This document shows, in pieces, positions 27,164 to 37,396 of a stretch of 64,000 bases of DNA. The notes beneath the pieces are model-generated. The model did not search any database. It was not told the origin of the DNA and was given only the letters and a program-made list of their open reading frames with translations. The DNA is taken from NCBI RefSeq assembly GCF_014635185.1, contig NZ_BMCM01000006.1, positions 1 through 64,000 on the forward strand, written 5' to 3'. The position numbers and the translations under genes were made by a program. Origin of the DNA: Microbacterium murale (GTDB lineage Bacteria > Actinomycetota > Actinomycetes > Actinomycetales > Microbacteriaceae). Within the stretch, counting starts at the first letter, position 1; each line of letters starts with the position of its first letter.

Positions 27164-28120
27164 ATGACCACCGTCACTGAGCGGACAGGGGGTCCGGCCA
27201 CTGGTCGGGCCCCCGCCCCCGCCACTTCGTTCGCCGGACGCCGCCGGCCTGGTGAGTTCCTCATCAAGCTCGGGCTGCGCGCGGCCGCCGCCATCACCGT
27301 CGTCACGACGGTCGGCATCCTCATCGCGCTGCTGATTCCCTCGCTGAGCTTCTTCGCCGAAGTGCCCGTGATTGAGTTCCTCTTCGGCACACGCTGGGCA
27401 CCCCGATTCGCCGACGCGTCCTTCGGCGTCCTGCCCCTGGTGACCGCCACGTTGTGGACGACCGTGATCGCGCTCCTCGTCGCCGTGCCATTCGGTCTCG
27501 GCGCCGCGATCCTCCTCGCGGAATATGCCAAACCCCGCGTCCGAAAGATCCTCAAGCCGCTGCTGGAGATCCTCGCCGGCATCCCTACCGTCGTCTACGG
27601 GTTCTTCGCCCTTCAGTTCGTACAGGGCACGGTACTGCGGGACTGGCTCCAACTGCCCACCGGCGCATTCAGCGTCCTCGCCGCAGGCCTCGTGATGGGC
27701 GTCATGATCATCCCCACCATCGCCTCAATCGCCGAGGACGCCATGTCCGCCGTTCCCAGCGCCCTCCGCCAAGGAAGCGCCGCCCTCGGCGCCAACCGCA
27801 TGCAGACCACCCTGCGCGTCGTCTTCCCCGCAGCACTGTCAGGCATCGTCGCCGCCGTCGTCCTGGGGATCTCCCGCGCGGTCGGAGAGACGATGATCGT
27901 CGCGATCGCCGCGGGCAGCCAGGCGCAACTGGTGAGCAACCCTCTTGAGCAGGGACAGACAATGACTGGCTTCATCGCGAACGCCGCCCTCGGCGACTCC
28001 CGCGTCGGGAGCCTGGAGTACAACACGCTCTTCGCCGTCGGACTGCTGCTGTTCCTCATCACGCTGCTCATCAACTTCATCAGCATCCGCTTCGTGCGCC
28101 GATTCCGGGAGGCCTACTGA
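27164..28120 (+). CDS. pstC: Phosphate ABC transporter permease PstC
   Basis: This is a 318-residue permease with six membrane helices. The EAA-like loop that contacts PstB is [20 protein letters not shown]-terminal [19 protein letters not shown] precedes helix 1. It pairs with PstA. Its stop overlaps pstA's ATG (ACTGATG). Confidence 0.95.
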   Translation: MTTVTERTGGPATGRAPAPATSFAGRRRPGEFLIKLGLRAAAAITVVTTVGILIALLIPSLSFFAEVPVIEFLFGTRWAPRFADASFGVLPLVTATLWTTVIALLVAVPFGLGAAILLAEYAKPRVRKILKPLLEILAGIPTVVYGFFALQFVQGTVLRDWLQLPTGAFSVLAAGLVMGVMIIPTIASIAEDAMSAVPSALRQGSAALGANRMQTTLRVVFPAALSGIVAAVVLGISRAVGETMIVAIAAGSQAQLVSNPLEQGQTMTGFIANAALGDSRVGSLEYNTLFAVGLLLFLITLLINFISIRFVRRFREAY

Positions 28121-29034
28121 TGTCCGCGCCCACGACCACGCGACCCCGCACGCTCCGCGCGACCCGCCCACTCGCTACCGGGCGCAACGGCGAGATGCGC
28201 CCCACCGCACTTCTGTTCCTGCTGCTGCTGTGGTTCTCACTGTTCGTCGCGTTCGCGGTGCTCATCACTCTGCTGGTGACCATCTTCCTCACCGGACAGA
28301 ACAAGCTCTCCTGGAACCTCATAACGAACTTCCCGTCCGCCGATCCAGAAGAAGCCGGAGCTCGCCCCGCGATCCTCGGCTCCGTCTGGGCGATCGGCAC
28401 GACCGCTGTGCTGACCCTGCCCCTGGGTATCGCCGCCGCCGTGCACCTGGAGGAGTTCGCCGACCGGAAACGCTGGTTCAACAAGTTCGTCGAACTCAAC
28501 GTGCAGAACCTCGCCGCCGTCCCATCGATCGTCTACGGCCTGCTCGCCCTCGCGTTCTTGTCGATGCTGGGTGTTGCCAACAAGAACATCGTGATCGGCG
28601 GCGCACTCGCACTGACCCTGCTCATCCTCCCGGTCATCATCATCGCCACCAGGGAGGCTCTTCGCGCCGTGCCCCGAGAGATCCGGGACGGGTCGCTGGC
28701 GCTCGGCGCGACGCCGTGGCAAACGACATGGCGGCAGGTGCTCCCCGCATCCGTCCCCGGCATCGCCACCGGCTCAATCCTCGCCCTGTCCCGAGCCCTC
28801 GGCGAAGCCGCACCGCTACTCGTCCTCGGCGCCCTTGTGTATATCACCTTCGACCCGAACGGACTCCTCAGCGGGTACACCACGCTGCCGATCCAGATCT
28901 TCAACTGGACCGGCCGCCCGCAGGAAGGCTTCCACGAGCTCGCAGGCGCGACCAGCGTGCTGCTCCTCGCCGTCCTCGTCCTGATGAACGCCCTCGCCAT
29001 CTTCATCCGCAACAAGTTCCAGAAACGGTGGTAA
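28120..29034 (+). CDS. pstA: Phosphate ABC transporter permease PstA
   Basis: This is a 304-residue permease with the coupling loop [18 protein letters not shown] and conserved [15 protein letters not shown]. It forms the channel with PstC. The pstB start follows two bases after its stop. Confidence 0.95.
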   Translation: MSAPTTTRPRTLRATRPLATGRNGEMRPTALLFLLLLWFSLFVAFAVLITLLVTIFLTGQNKLSWNLITNFPSADPEEAGARPAILGSVWAIGTTAVLTLPLGIAAAVHLEEFADRKRWFNKFVELNVQNLAAVPSIVYGLLALAFLSMLGVANKNIVIGGALALTLLILPVIIIATREALRAVPREIRDGSLALGATPWQTTWRQVLPASVPGIATGSILALSRALGEAAPLLVLGALVYITFDPNGLLSGYTTLPIQIFNWTGRPQEGFHELAGATSVLLLAVLVLMNALAIFIRNKFQKRW

Positions 29035-29036
29035 CC

Positions 29037-29890
<854 letters not shown>

Positions 29891-29894
<4 letters not shown>

Positions 29895-30580
29895 ACGACA
29901 TCCCCCGGACCGGCAATGCCCGCTTCGTCGTACACGGCAACAGCACCGATATCCTCCGGGGTAGCTTCGCCGAGTTCCGACACGCGGGAGTACCGATCAC
30001 GATGCATGCAGAAGTCGTCGGCGCTCTCGCCGATCTCGCCCACGATGACGACGCGTCACTCATCCTCGCCGGCGGCGAAGCCTTCGAGCAGCTCAGCGCC
30101 ATCCTCCAGATCGCTCAGCCCGTATGCGGCGGCTCCATCTTCCTTGGCGTATCCGACACCACCTCGACGGCGACGATAGCCGCCGCGATGACAGCAGGAG
30201 TGCGCGGCACTGTACGTCTGCCCATGACCCCACAGCGACTGCGTGACGTCGCACGCCTGCACCCGCGAACCGGCCCAATAGAGCGGATCCTCACCATCGG
30301 CGAGTTGACTCTCGACATCCCACACCGCAGCCTTCGATGGCAAGATCAGTCGCTGCTCCTGCCCGCGCGGGAGTTCGAGCTCCTGCACCAGATCATTCGT
30401 GCATACCCGGAGAGCGTGAGCATTGACACCCTCGCACTCGCCTTCGGCTCCGACCTCGAAGACCCCCATGCCTCGGTGCGGGTCGCCATGACGAAACTGC
30501 GTGCACGGTTGGCGGCGTTCGCCCCCGCACAAGCACTCATCGAAACGGTGCGGGTAGCGGGCTACCGGCTCGCGTCCTGA
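29891..30580 (+). CDS. PhoB/OmpR-type winged-helix regulator with degenerate N-domain
   Basis: This is a 229-residue protein. The C-terminal part (about 130-229) is a trans_reg_C winged helix: [43 protein letters not shown] and [10 protein letters not shown]. The N-terminal 120 residues look receiver-sized but lack a clear phospho-Asp pattern (no DD/D/K set). It is translationally coupled to pstB, so it likely tunes pst or ars genes. It overlaps the convergent arsC fusion by 19 bases. Confidence 0.78.
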
Positions 30581-31518
30581 GGCTCGACCCCGAGTTCAAC
30601 CAGCAGGTCCAGAACGCGCGAGCGAATGTCGTCACGCACATCCCGGAGACCAACATCATCAAGCTCCAGCGGATCCGGAAGATCCCACTCCATGTAGCGA
30701 CGCCCCGGAAACACCGGACAGGCGTCACCGCACCCCATCGTGATCACATAGTCGGCGGCCCGGACGACGTCATCGGTCAGCGGCTTCGGGAACTCGCCCC
30801 ATAACTCCACCCCCGCTTCCAACAACGCCGCAGCCACACGGGGATGCGCGACCTCGGCCGGTGATGAACCTGCCGTCCGAACGTGCACCTTCCCGCCGGA
30901 GAGGTGACGCAAGAAGGCTCCAGCTATCTGCGAGCGGCCCGCGTTCTGCACGCAGACGAACAGCACCTCCGGTGTATCGCGGAGCAGCAACCCCTGCGCG
31001 GTGGCCAGAGCCTCTAACCGGTCGGCGGCATAACGTTCAGTCATCGTCAGAAGGTGTTCTCGGACACGTGCGCGCTGACTCAACAGCAAATAGCTCTGCG
31101 CAACATAGCTCGCCACGGTCTCGGGGCTGAACGTGGAGCTGAACCGATACGCGAGATCCGCGACGATCGTCATCACTCCCTGCGGGAGATCCGCGACCGC
31201 CGGAGCAGCCGGCACAGTCTGCAGCGACTCACTCGACAGCAATCGCCCAAACCGCACCCACGCATCGACCGTTGGGGTCACGCGGCCCTCGTCGTTGCGG
31301 ACCAGCGCCGTCATCAGCAGAGACTGCAGCGCCGCATCGACCACTGCCTGATCTAACCCCAACTCCGCGGGGATCGACGCTACCGCGACGTCTGACGCGA
31401 GAGCGCTGAGGACGCGCAGAATATCGGGATTGCCCAGGACCGAAACCTGCGCTGCGCGATCCCGCGCGGATCGCTCGTCGAGCGGCTTACCTACACGATG
31501 GCGCGCGTCATTTCTCAC
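30562..31518 (-). CDS. Arsenate reductase with ArsR-like N-terminal domain
   Basis: From the GTG at 31518 the product is 318 residues. The C-terminal ~130 residues are an LMW-PTP ArsC with FVCVQNAGRSQIAGAF and GCGDACPVFPGRRYMEW. The N-terminal ~100 residues have a winged-helix-like pattern (LGNPDILRVLSALAS) without an As-binding cysteine motif. A helical linker as in the fusion at 20113-21108 joins them. The GTG overlaps the arsR stop. It is a divergent paralogue whose sensor half appears to have lost metal binding. Confidence 0.85.
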   Translation of the reverse strand: MRNDARHRVGKPLDERSARDRAAQVSVLGNPDILRVLSALASDVAVASIPAELGLDQAVVDAALQSLLMTALVRNDEGRVTPTVDAWVRFGRLLSSESLQTVPAAPAVADLPQGVMTIVADLAYRFSSTFSPETVASYVAQSYLLLSQRARVREHLLTMTERYAADRLEALATAQGLLLRDTPEVLFVCVQNAGRSQIAGAFLRHLSGGKVHVRTAGSSPAEVAHPRVAAALLEAGVELWGEFPKPLTDDVVRAADYVITMGCGDACPVFPGRRYMEWDLPDPLELDDVGLRDVRDDIRSRVLDLLVELGVEPQDASR

Positions 31519-31835
31519 TGCAGGAAGTCCTCGATCGCACCGCGTCGAGCGGGATCCACCGATAGCCACCCGAGCTTCCCGTCTTGCTGACGTGTGATGA
31601 ACCCGTCGTCGAGCAGTATCCGGACGTGATGAGTCACAGTCGGCTGCCGCAACCCCAGAGCATCAGCCAGCTGACTCACGGTGGCGCGCTCTTCAAGGGA
31701 GCCCAGGATGATGCTCAGGATCTGAAGCCGCGTCGGATCAGCTACCGCCCGCAGCGTACGCGCCAGCTCCTCGGCGGCACCACGATCCAGGGCACCACCT
31801 AGTTGGGCCTTGGGTTTCGGAAGCGACGACATCAA
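31515..31835 (-). CDS. ArsR-family regulator lacking cysteines
   Basis: This is a 106-residue winged-helix protein with AVADPTRLQILSIILG, QLADALGLRQPTVTHHVRIL and wing TRQQDGKLGWL. No cysteine is present, so it cannot use the usual As(III) thiol site. It is co-translated with the downstream arsenate reductase. Its effector is unknown. Confidence 0.85.
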   Translation of the reverse strand: MMSSLPKPKAQLGGALDRGAAEELARTLRAVADPTRLQILSIILGSLEERATVSQLADALGLRQPTVTHHVRILLDDGFITRQQDGKLGWLSVDPARRGAIEDFLQ

Positions 31836-31859
31836 GCCGAGTCTACGTCCAACGCGCTG

Positions 31860-32165
31860 TCACAAAGCAGCGCACATCTCCCACCCCCGGGCGCATTCGA
31901 CTCGACCATCAGTCTGCTTCCCTCTGACCGATCTTCCACAGGGTTGAGCTCTCAATCCTTCGAACACCGCCGCGTCCTGCACATATCGGTGACCGTTCTC
32001 CATACAGGTCCACCGCGACCGGAACAGGTTCGTTCCACGCTGTTGCAGGTACGCGGCAATTTGCGTATATGTCGGTTCGAGCCCCCACTCGATCAACCCC
32101 GGCCAGCTGACGATGTTCACACCGACGTCTCTTAGCTGGTCCACGCTAACGTCAGATCTCCCCAA
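31860..32165 (-). CDS. Hypothetical protein (uncertain)
   Basis: A 101-residue frame from a TTG overlaps the end of the winged-helix gene upstream. The N-terminal part (VSVDQLRDVGVNIVSWPGL and following) has plausible protein-like composition; the rest is less convincing. No family is recognised. Alternatively this 316-base interval is non-coding. Confidence 0.3.
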   Translation of the reverse strand: MGRSDVSVDQLRDVGVNIVSWPGLIEWGLEPTYTQIAAYLQQRGTNLFRSRWTCMENGHRYVQDAAVFEGLRAQPCGRSVRGKQTDGRVECARGWEMCAAL

Positions 32166-32469
32166 TCTCCTGCCCCAGCCTCAAATAGATGTCCGTAACA
32201 GCCTCATCGTTGACGCGGTACACAACCCACTCCCCACGCTTCCGCTCACCCCGCGGCGGATCGGCAAGTAACAGCCCTGCGGCCTCCAGCTCTCCGAGGT
32301 ACGGAACAAGCGTCGAGTGCGGCACCTGCAGTGCATCGGCGACCGCCTTCCGCCCGACGTTCGGCGTTTTTCGTAGCTGACGAATGATGCCAGCCATCAC
32401 ACGATTACCGAGGATCGCGAGGGGCCCCTCGGCTCCGTCACCGTCGGCTGGACGCGCATATTTCGGCAT
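32152..32469 (-). CDS. Winged-helix transcriptional regulator
   Basis: This is a 105-residue protein with AILGNRVMAGIIRQLRKTP and HTH VGRKAVADALQVPHSTLVPY, then LGELEAAGLLLADPPRGERK and a wing. It probably controls the divergent conjugation operon through the inverted repeat at 32538-32560. ATG 32469 preferred over the longer frame to 32559, whose extension would cover the operator. A broken copy is at 18545-18720. Confidence 0.78.
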   Translation of the reverse strand: MPKYARPADGDGAEGPLAILGNRVMAGIIRQLRKTPNVGRKAVADALQVPHSTLVPYLGELEAAGLLLADPPRGERKRGEWVVYRVNDEAVTDIYLRLGQEIGEI

Positions 32470-32537
32470 CTTTCTATTGTGCTCGCCCTGTCGTTGTGCG
32501 TCCAGACAAAGCGCACCAATTACCCGTTTACTTCTAA

Positions 32538-32560
32538 AGTGAACGGGTGTAACGTTCACT
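32538..32560. promoter_or_regulatory. Inverted-repeat operator in front of the conjugation genes
   Basis: AGTGAACG and CGTTCACT, perfect 8-bp arms with a 7-base spacer, lie between the divergent regulator and the first transfer gene. This fits a dimeric winged-helix repressor site. Confidence 0.65.
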
Positions 32561-32747
32561 CCATGATCAGTGCAGCGCAGCCAAATCTGCTCCGTTTCGG
32601 GAGCGGTCTTGCGTGCTTGTCCCCCAAATGGCCTACAGACACGGTGAACCGAACTGGAGTAATGTCCACTTCGTCACTGCGGCGGTTGCCGGGGCAGTGC
32701 AGACCGGGCATCGTCGCCATCCTGAAACTTCGGGAGGGCTGACCATC

Positions 32748-33482
32748 GTGGTCAGGGAGCGGAAGCAAGGACGACGTCTGCTGTGGGCGTGGGTCGGCGG
32801 CGGCATCCTGATCGCTGGAATCGTCGCGATCACCGTCAGTTCAATCTTGAACTCGCAGAACCCAACAGCTGGGCGGTCGCACACGATGACGCCATCGGTG
32901 CCCGCATCCGATCCGCCGACGGCCGCCTCGTCCGTGGTCGTTGATCCGTCGGTGGCGGATCGTGGCTGGGTTCCAGAACCGATCACCACGGACGCGAACG
33001 TCTACATCCGCAGCGCGCTCGAGGCAGCAGCGACTTTCGATACGCAGCGCAGCGAACGAGACGCATGGCTGACCTACCTCGACAGCTGGTTCACTCCCGA
33101 TACCCGTTATGCATCTGAAGCTGACCAGCAGGATGCCATGTCAACTGCACAACTCGAATTGCGCCAATCTGTTGTGCTTCCCGAAAACGATTGGACCTCG
33201 CTCGCGGGCGAGGACGGACGGGTCACTGCCGCTGTTCACGGCGACATCGATTACACCCAGGTCCCTGAAGACAAGACCGGACTGATGGAAATCGGGACCG
33301 CCGACGTTGTCCTTACGTTCACCCGCGTCGATAGCGACGGTGCGGAGCACGCGTACGACGAGCAGGTGCGGGTGAGCGTGCAGGTTCTATGCGACGGAGA
33401 GTCGGTGCCCACTCCCGATAGCGACCAGCAGCCGGGCGATTGCAAGATCGTCCGCTATTTCCCGGAGCCGATGGAGCCCTGA
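32748..33482 (+). CDS. Conjugation-associated membrane protein (VirB8/TcpC-like position)
   Basis: I start it at GTG 32748 (GGGAGG upstream), giving 244 residues: a basic N-terminus, one membrane helix (about 12-34), a Thr/Ser/Pro linker and a ~170-residue extracytoplasmic domain of mixed alpha/beta type. It is the first gene of the transfer operon, the place taken by TcpC/VirB8-like scaffold proteins in Gram-positive T4SS. That role is inferred from architecture and position only. Confidence 0.6.
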   Translation: MVRERKQGRRLLWAWVGGGILIAGIVAITVSSILNSQNPTAGRSHTMTPSVPASDPPTAASSVVVDPSVADRGWVPEPITTDANVYIRSALEAAATFDTQRSERDAWLTYLDSWFTPDTRYASEADQQDAMSTAQLELRQSVVLPENDWTSLAGEDGRVTAAVHGDIDYTQVPEDKTGLMEIGTADVVLTFTRVDSDGAEHAYDEQVRVSVQVLCDGESVPTPDSDQQPGDCKIVRYFPEPMEP

Positions 33483-33483
33483 C

Positions 33484-34101
33484 ATGGGCGCACCCTTGCT
33501 GTCCATTCCGGCCCTCGCGACGTCGAGGACCGGACGCCGGGTAGTGCTGGGGTTCTTCTCCACCGTCGCGCTTGTCGCGCTGATCGTGTTCGCACCGCTG
33601 ATAGCGGTCCCCCTTGCGCTGGCTGGCTACGCGTTACCGACGGTGCCGCCGCCAGGCACCAACTCCGGGCCCGTCGCCAGCGGTGAATGGGGTTACCCGC
33701 TTGCTGGCGAATATTCCAAGGGACGCGGGTACGGCTACAACCCCGTCAATGGATGCAGCTACTGCTCGACCGATCACAAAGGCTACGACATGGCCCAGGG
33801 GTGCGGAAACACTGTTCATGCCGCAGGAGCCGGCGTTGTGATCGTCGCCGGCTCGCACTATGGGTGGGGCAACACCGTGCTCATTGACCACGGAAGCGGT
33901 GTCGAGACTCTCTATGGCCACATGCAATGGGGGTCCATCCGCGTCTCAGTCGGGCAACACGTCACCGCTGGAACCCCCCTCGGCGCCGAAGGCAACACTG
34001 GCCGATCGTTCGGCTGCCATTTGCACTATGAAGTCCGCGAGGACGGCGTCGCGATCGATCCGCAACCGTTCATGGCCGCTCTGGGCCTGCCATTGAAGTG
34101 A
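33484..34101 (+). CDS. Membrane-anchored M23 peptidase of the transfer operon
   Basis: This is a 205-residue protein with an N-terminal helix (about 20-48), then a LytM domain with DHKGYDMAQGCG, TLYGHMQ and GCHLHYEV zinc ligands. It would open peptidoglycan for the secretion channel, in place of a VirB1/TcpG transglycosylase. One base separates it from the preceding stop. Confidence 0.85.
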   Translation: MGAPLLSIPALATSRTGRRVVLGFFSTVALVALIVFAPLIAVPLALAGYALPTVPPPGTNSGPVASGEWGYPLAGEYSKGRGYGYNPVNGCSYCSTDHKGYDMAQGCGNTVHAAGAGVVIVAGSHYGWGNTVLIDHGSGVETLYGHMQWGSIRVSVGQHVTAGTPLGAEGNTGRSFGCHLHYEVREDGVAIDPQPFMAALGLPLK

Positions 34102-34119
34102 TACAGAAGGAGAATCATT

Positions 34120-34407
34120 GTGAATCTGCCGTTCGACGTCACCATCCCGGACATCAGCCCGGACTTCTCAGCCCCGTTCTTTCAGGGGTTCCAGGTCATC
34201 GCGTCCTACATTCTCGCTGGCGCGATGCTCGTCGTGTTGATCATGCTGATCATCGCGGGCGCGGCGCTCGCGTTTCGCGGGCTGGCCTCTGATCGCGTTC
34301 GAACGTGGGCTGGGGAGAACATCCTTTGGATCTTCATCGCCGCCGCCATCCTTGGTGCAGCGAGCGGATTGTTCGCATGGTTCGTGAACTTCGACTTCGG
34401 CTTCTGA
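34120..34407 (+). CDS. Small two-helix membrane protein (VirB2/TrbC-like)
   Basis: This is a 95-residue protein with hydrophobic segments at about 27-50 and 68-90 linked by a short basic loop. Size, two-helix layout and location before a TrbL-like gene fit a pilin-like VirB2/TrbC subunit. GTG start after AGGAGA. Its stop overlaps the next start. Confidence 0.6.
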   Translation: MNLPFDVTIPDISPDFSAPFFQGFQVIASYILAGAMLVVLIMLIIAGAALAFRGLASDRVRTWAGENILWIFIAAAILGAASGLFAWFVNFDFGF

Positions 34408-35906
34408 TGCGCACTGGTCGCACGGTATTGGCAGGCGTCCTCCTCGGACTCCTCGCCGCACTGTGCGCGATCACACCTGCAGACGCGACCGGTCAGCCGT
34501 CATCGACCACGACCGCCGTCGTGCAGCCACGCACTCAGCTGAACCCGGTGAACGGCGAGTCTTGGTCCGCACCGGCGTTCCCAGTGATCTGCAACGAAGC
34601 CTCGGGTCAAGTCTCGTGCACGCCCACGACCGCGAGCGAAGTCAAGCCCCAGGTGTGTTTCAGAGAAGTGCTCATGAATGGCGCCAATACAACGGTGTGC
34701 ACGACGTACGAGGGTCACGTCGCGGCGATTCAGTCCGCCGGCGGCAAACAACTCTTCGTCGATTACGACTGCAGCGTTGGTGACGTCGTATGTGTAACTT
34801 TTGAGAATGCGGGACGTGGTATGGCGATCACCGCCACCGCGGTGATGATGCTGGTGGCATCGAGCATGCGGTTCGACACGAGCACCGTCTTGTGGACAGC
34901 TGCCGTGAGCGAATGGTCGTTTTGGCAATGGGCTGTCTTGGTGGTGTTGTTCGGCGCCATGGTCTGGGCGATCGCTTCCGCGGTCGTCTCTGGCGACCGA
35001 GAAGAGCTTGTCGGGGCGATCATCCGCAGCTTCCTCGCGGTTCCTGCCGTCCCACTCACCCTGTGGATGCTGGGACACCTCCTCAATGCAGTGGATGATC
35101 TCACTTGGTACATCCTGAACCGTGATGGCCCAATAACATTGCTCACCACGCTCCAGAAGGTCATGTGGGCGGGAGGCAACGCGAACTACTTCTTCGCCTT
35201 CCTCATCCACGGACTGCTACTGCTTTCGATGCTGCTGCTGATGCTCGTTTTCACCTTCCGCAACATCGCGCTGGCCGCGCTGATCACTGTCGGGCCGGTC
35301 GCCTGGATGCTGTTTCCCGCCAAGAGCGTCGGGCCGCAGTGGGTCGTGCGCTATGTGTCCGCCACCGTTGCTCTGCTGCTGGCCGGGCCATTGACGATCG
35401 GCTTCGTGACTCTGATCATCAACGGGCTCGCTGAAGTCGACACGATCTGGGATCCGCAATCATGGCCGTTGATGATCGGTCTCGCTCTCGCCGCCTTCGC
35501 GCCGTTCGCGGTCTTCGGTCTTTTCAGCTTCGTTGGAGCATCCGCCTCGGATGCTCTCGGATCACGTCTGGGTGCTGGCGCCGGTCGCGTCGCATCCAAC
35601 GCCGCACGCTCCGCGACGCGGCTGCCTTCCCGACTTGGCTCCTTACCGTCCGGAATTGCCAGGACCGCAGGCCCCGGCCGCGTTGCCGCACATTCCGCGA
35701 CGAGCTCGATTCGTCGAGGAACTGCGCGGCCCGCCGGAGTGAGTGCTTCTGCCTCGCGCACAACGGCGGCGACAGCATCCGCTACGTCCGCCTCAAATCG
35801 ATCGACGGCAGGTCGGGGATCGGCACCGGCAGCAACATCAGCAACCACGACACTGGCGCCACCATCACCATCACCGTCACCGTCTCCTGGAGGAAAGCCG
35901 TCATGA
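34407..35906 (+). CDS. TrbL/VirB6-like conjugation channel protein
   Basis: This is a 499-residue protein with a signal peptide (about 1-27), a Cys-containing extracytoplasmic domain, then six or so helices (about 135-390) including LLLLSMLLLMLVFTFRNIAL and AALITVGPVAWML, typical of TrbL/VirB6. The C-terminal ~110 residues are Ala/Ser/Thr/Arg low complexity ending in Ser-Pro repeats. It forms the inner membrane channel. Confidence 0.75.
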   Translation: MRTGRTVLAGVLLGLLAALCAITPADATGQPSSTTTAVVQPRTQLNPVNGESWSAPAFPVICNEASGQVSCTPTTASEVKPQVCFREVLMNGANTTVCTTYEGHVAAIQSAGGKQLFVDYDCSVGDVVCVTFENAGRGMAITATAVMMLVASSMRFDTSTVLWTAAVSEWSFWQWAVLVVLFGAMVWAIASAVVSGDREELVGAIIRSFLAVPAVPLTLWMLGHLLNAVDDLTWYILNRDGPITLLTTLQKVMWAGGNANYFFAFLIHGLLLLSMLLLMLVFTFRNIALAALITVGPVAWMLFPAKSVGPQWVVRYVSATVALLLAGPLTIGFVTLIINGLAEVDTIWDPQSWPLMIGLALAAFAPFAVFGLFSFVGASASDALGSRLGAGAGRVASNAARSATRLPSRLGSLPSGIARTAGPGRVAAHSATSSIRRGTARPAGVSASASRTTAATASATSASNRSTAGRGSAPAATSATTTLAPPSPSPSPSPGGKPS

Positions 35907-37396
35907 CATCCGCATCCGACAGCACCCGACCCGTCCGGCTGCCAGGACGGTCCCGCCAGGGAATCGTCCTGGGCATGGATGGCTGGCAACTCACCTTCAT
36001 CGCGGCCGCCGCAGTTGTCGTTCTCGTTTTCGTGAATCGGTTCGGTCCCGTGGGTCTTCTGTACGCATCACCGATCTACCTCGGCCTGGGGATTTCTGCC
36101 GTGGTCACGCTCCACGGCATGTCAGCTCCGAAGATGGCGGGCCTGTGGCTGTTGAAGCAGGTCCGTCACACGACAGGAGCTACCACGCAGGCCTACCGAC
36201 CGGAGCGGCCGCAGCTCGTCGGCACATTGAACCTTCCGGGTATCCGGGCGTCCGTGCAGCTGTGGGAGGTCGAGGGGATCGCTTGCGTCTATGATCCGCA
36301 CAATCGCACTGTCTCGGTCACCGCAGAGCTTGAGGTTCAGGGTTTCCTCATGCACGACGAATCTGAGCGGCTGGATCTTGCCCAGCAGTGGTCCCGTGTC
36401 CTCGCATCGTTCACTCAACGCCCCGGTATCAAGCGCGTCACACTGCAGGAGCGCACGCTGCCGACTACGATCCGCAGCGCCCGCGAACACTACGACACCG
36501 TAGCCCAGCGGAGTGAGGTAGACCGCGAATCAGTTCTCCTGGAGAATTACGAGCGTGTGATGAACGACTCGGAGCGGTTCGCCGTCGCCCACAAAAACTA
36601 CCTCACCTTCACCCTGGACCTCGTCGCATTGAGCGCGCAGGTGAAAGCGCTCGGCGGCGGCCAGGAAGGTGCCCAGGCACTGGCATTCATCGAGACCCGA
36701 ACCCTTTCGGATGCTCTGAGCGTCGCGAAGATCAATGTCCGGAGCTGGCTGTCGCCACGCGAGATTTCGGCTCTCACGCGAATCACCTTCGACCCGGAGT
36801 TCGCATCAACGGTTCAGAACCGTACCGATGACAATGCGGGTGTCGACCTCGCGGCGATTGGGCCGATGTATCTGGAAGAACCACGGGGCGTGAACCATCT
36901 CGTGCGCACTGACTCGGGTGTGCACACGACGATGTGGATCCACGAATGGCCACGATCGGACGCGCACGTCGGGTTTGTATCGCCGATCGTGTTCGCCCGG
37001 CATCCGCACACCGGTGACGCTGTGACCCACATCCTCTCCCTGGTCCTCACTCCGGTCCCGCTGAAGCGAGCACTCAAGCGCGTCCGCGATGAGAAGAAGG
37101 TGTGGCGCGGCAACGAGCGGCTGCGCGCCAAGCGCGGGGTGGACGGATCGGCGGCGGATGCCGCGGACTGGACGGCCCTTGAGAAGGAGGAGCAGGAGCT
37201 GATCGCCGGGCACGGCGAATTCCGGTACGGCGGATACCTCACCGTCACTGCGCCGGATGAAGAGCAGCTCGATCAAGCCATCGCCGGGATGCGGAATGCG
37301 CTCGCGCAGGCAGAGATGGAAGCCCAGATCCTGTATTGCCAGCAGGCCGAAGCGCTCATGGTCAACGCGCTCCCGATGGGCTTGGGGATGAAGTGA
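35903..37396 (+). CDS. SCO6880-like conjugation protein
   Basis: This is a 497-residue protein with two N-terminal helices (about 28-65) with PrgI-like spacing, then a soluble domain. The overall layout and its position between TrbL and the VirB4-like ATPase match the SCO6880 family of actinobacterial elements. No P-loop is present. The stop overlaps the next ATG. GGAGG precedes the start. Confidence 0.72.
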   Translation: MTSASDSTRPVRLPGRSRQGIVLGMDGWQLTFIAAAAVVVLVFVNRFGPVGLLYASPIYLGLGISAVVTLHGMSAPKMAGLWLLKQVRHTTGATTQAYRPERPQLVGTLNLPGIRASVQLWEVEGIACVYDPHNRTVSVTAELEVQGFLMHDESERLDLAQQWSRVLASFTQRPGIKRVTLQERTLPTTIRSAREHYDTVAQRSEVDRESVLLENYERVMNDSERFAVAHKNYLTFTLDLVALSAQVKALGGGQEGAQALAFIETRTLSDALSVAKINVRSWLSPREISALTRITFDPEFASTVQNRTDDNAGVDLAAIGPMYLEEPRGVNHLVRTDSGVHTTMWIHEWPRSDAHVGFVSPIVFARHPHTGDAVTHILSLVLTPVPLKRALKRVRDEKKVWRGNERLRAKRGVDGSAADAADWTALEKEEQELIAGHGEFRYGGYLTVTAPDEEQLDQAIAGMRNALAQAEMEAQILYCQQAEALMVNALPMGLGMK

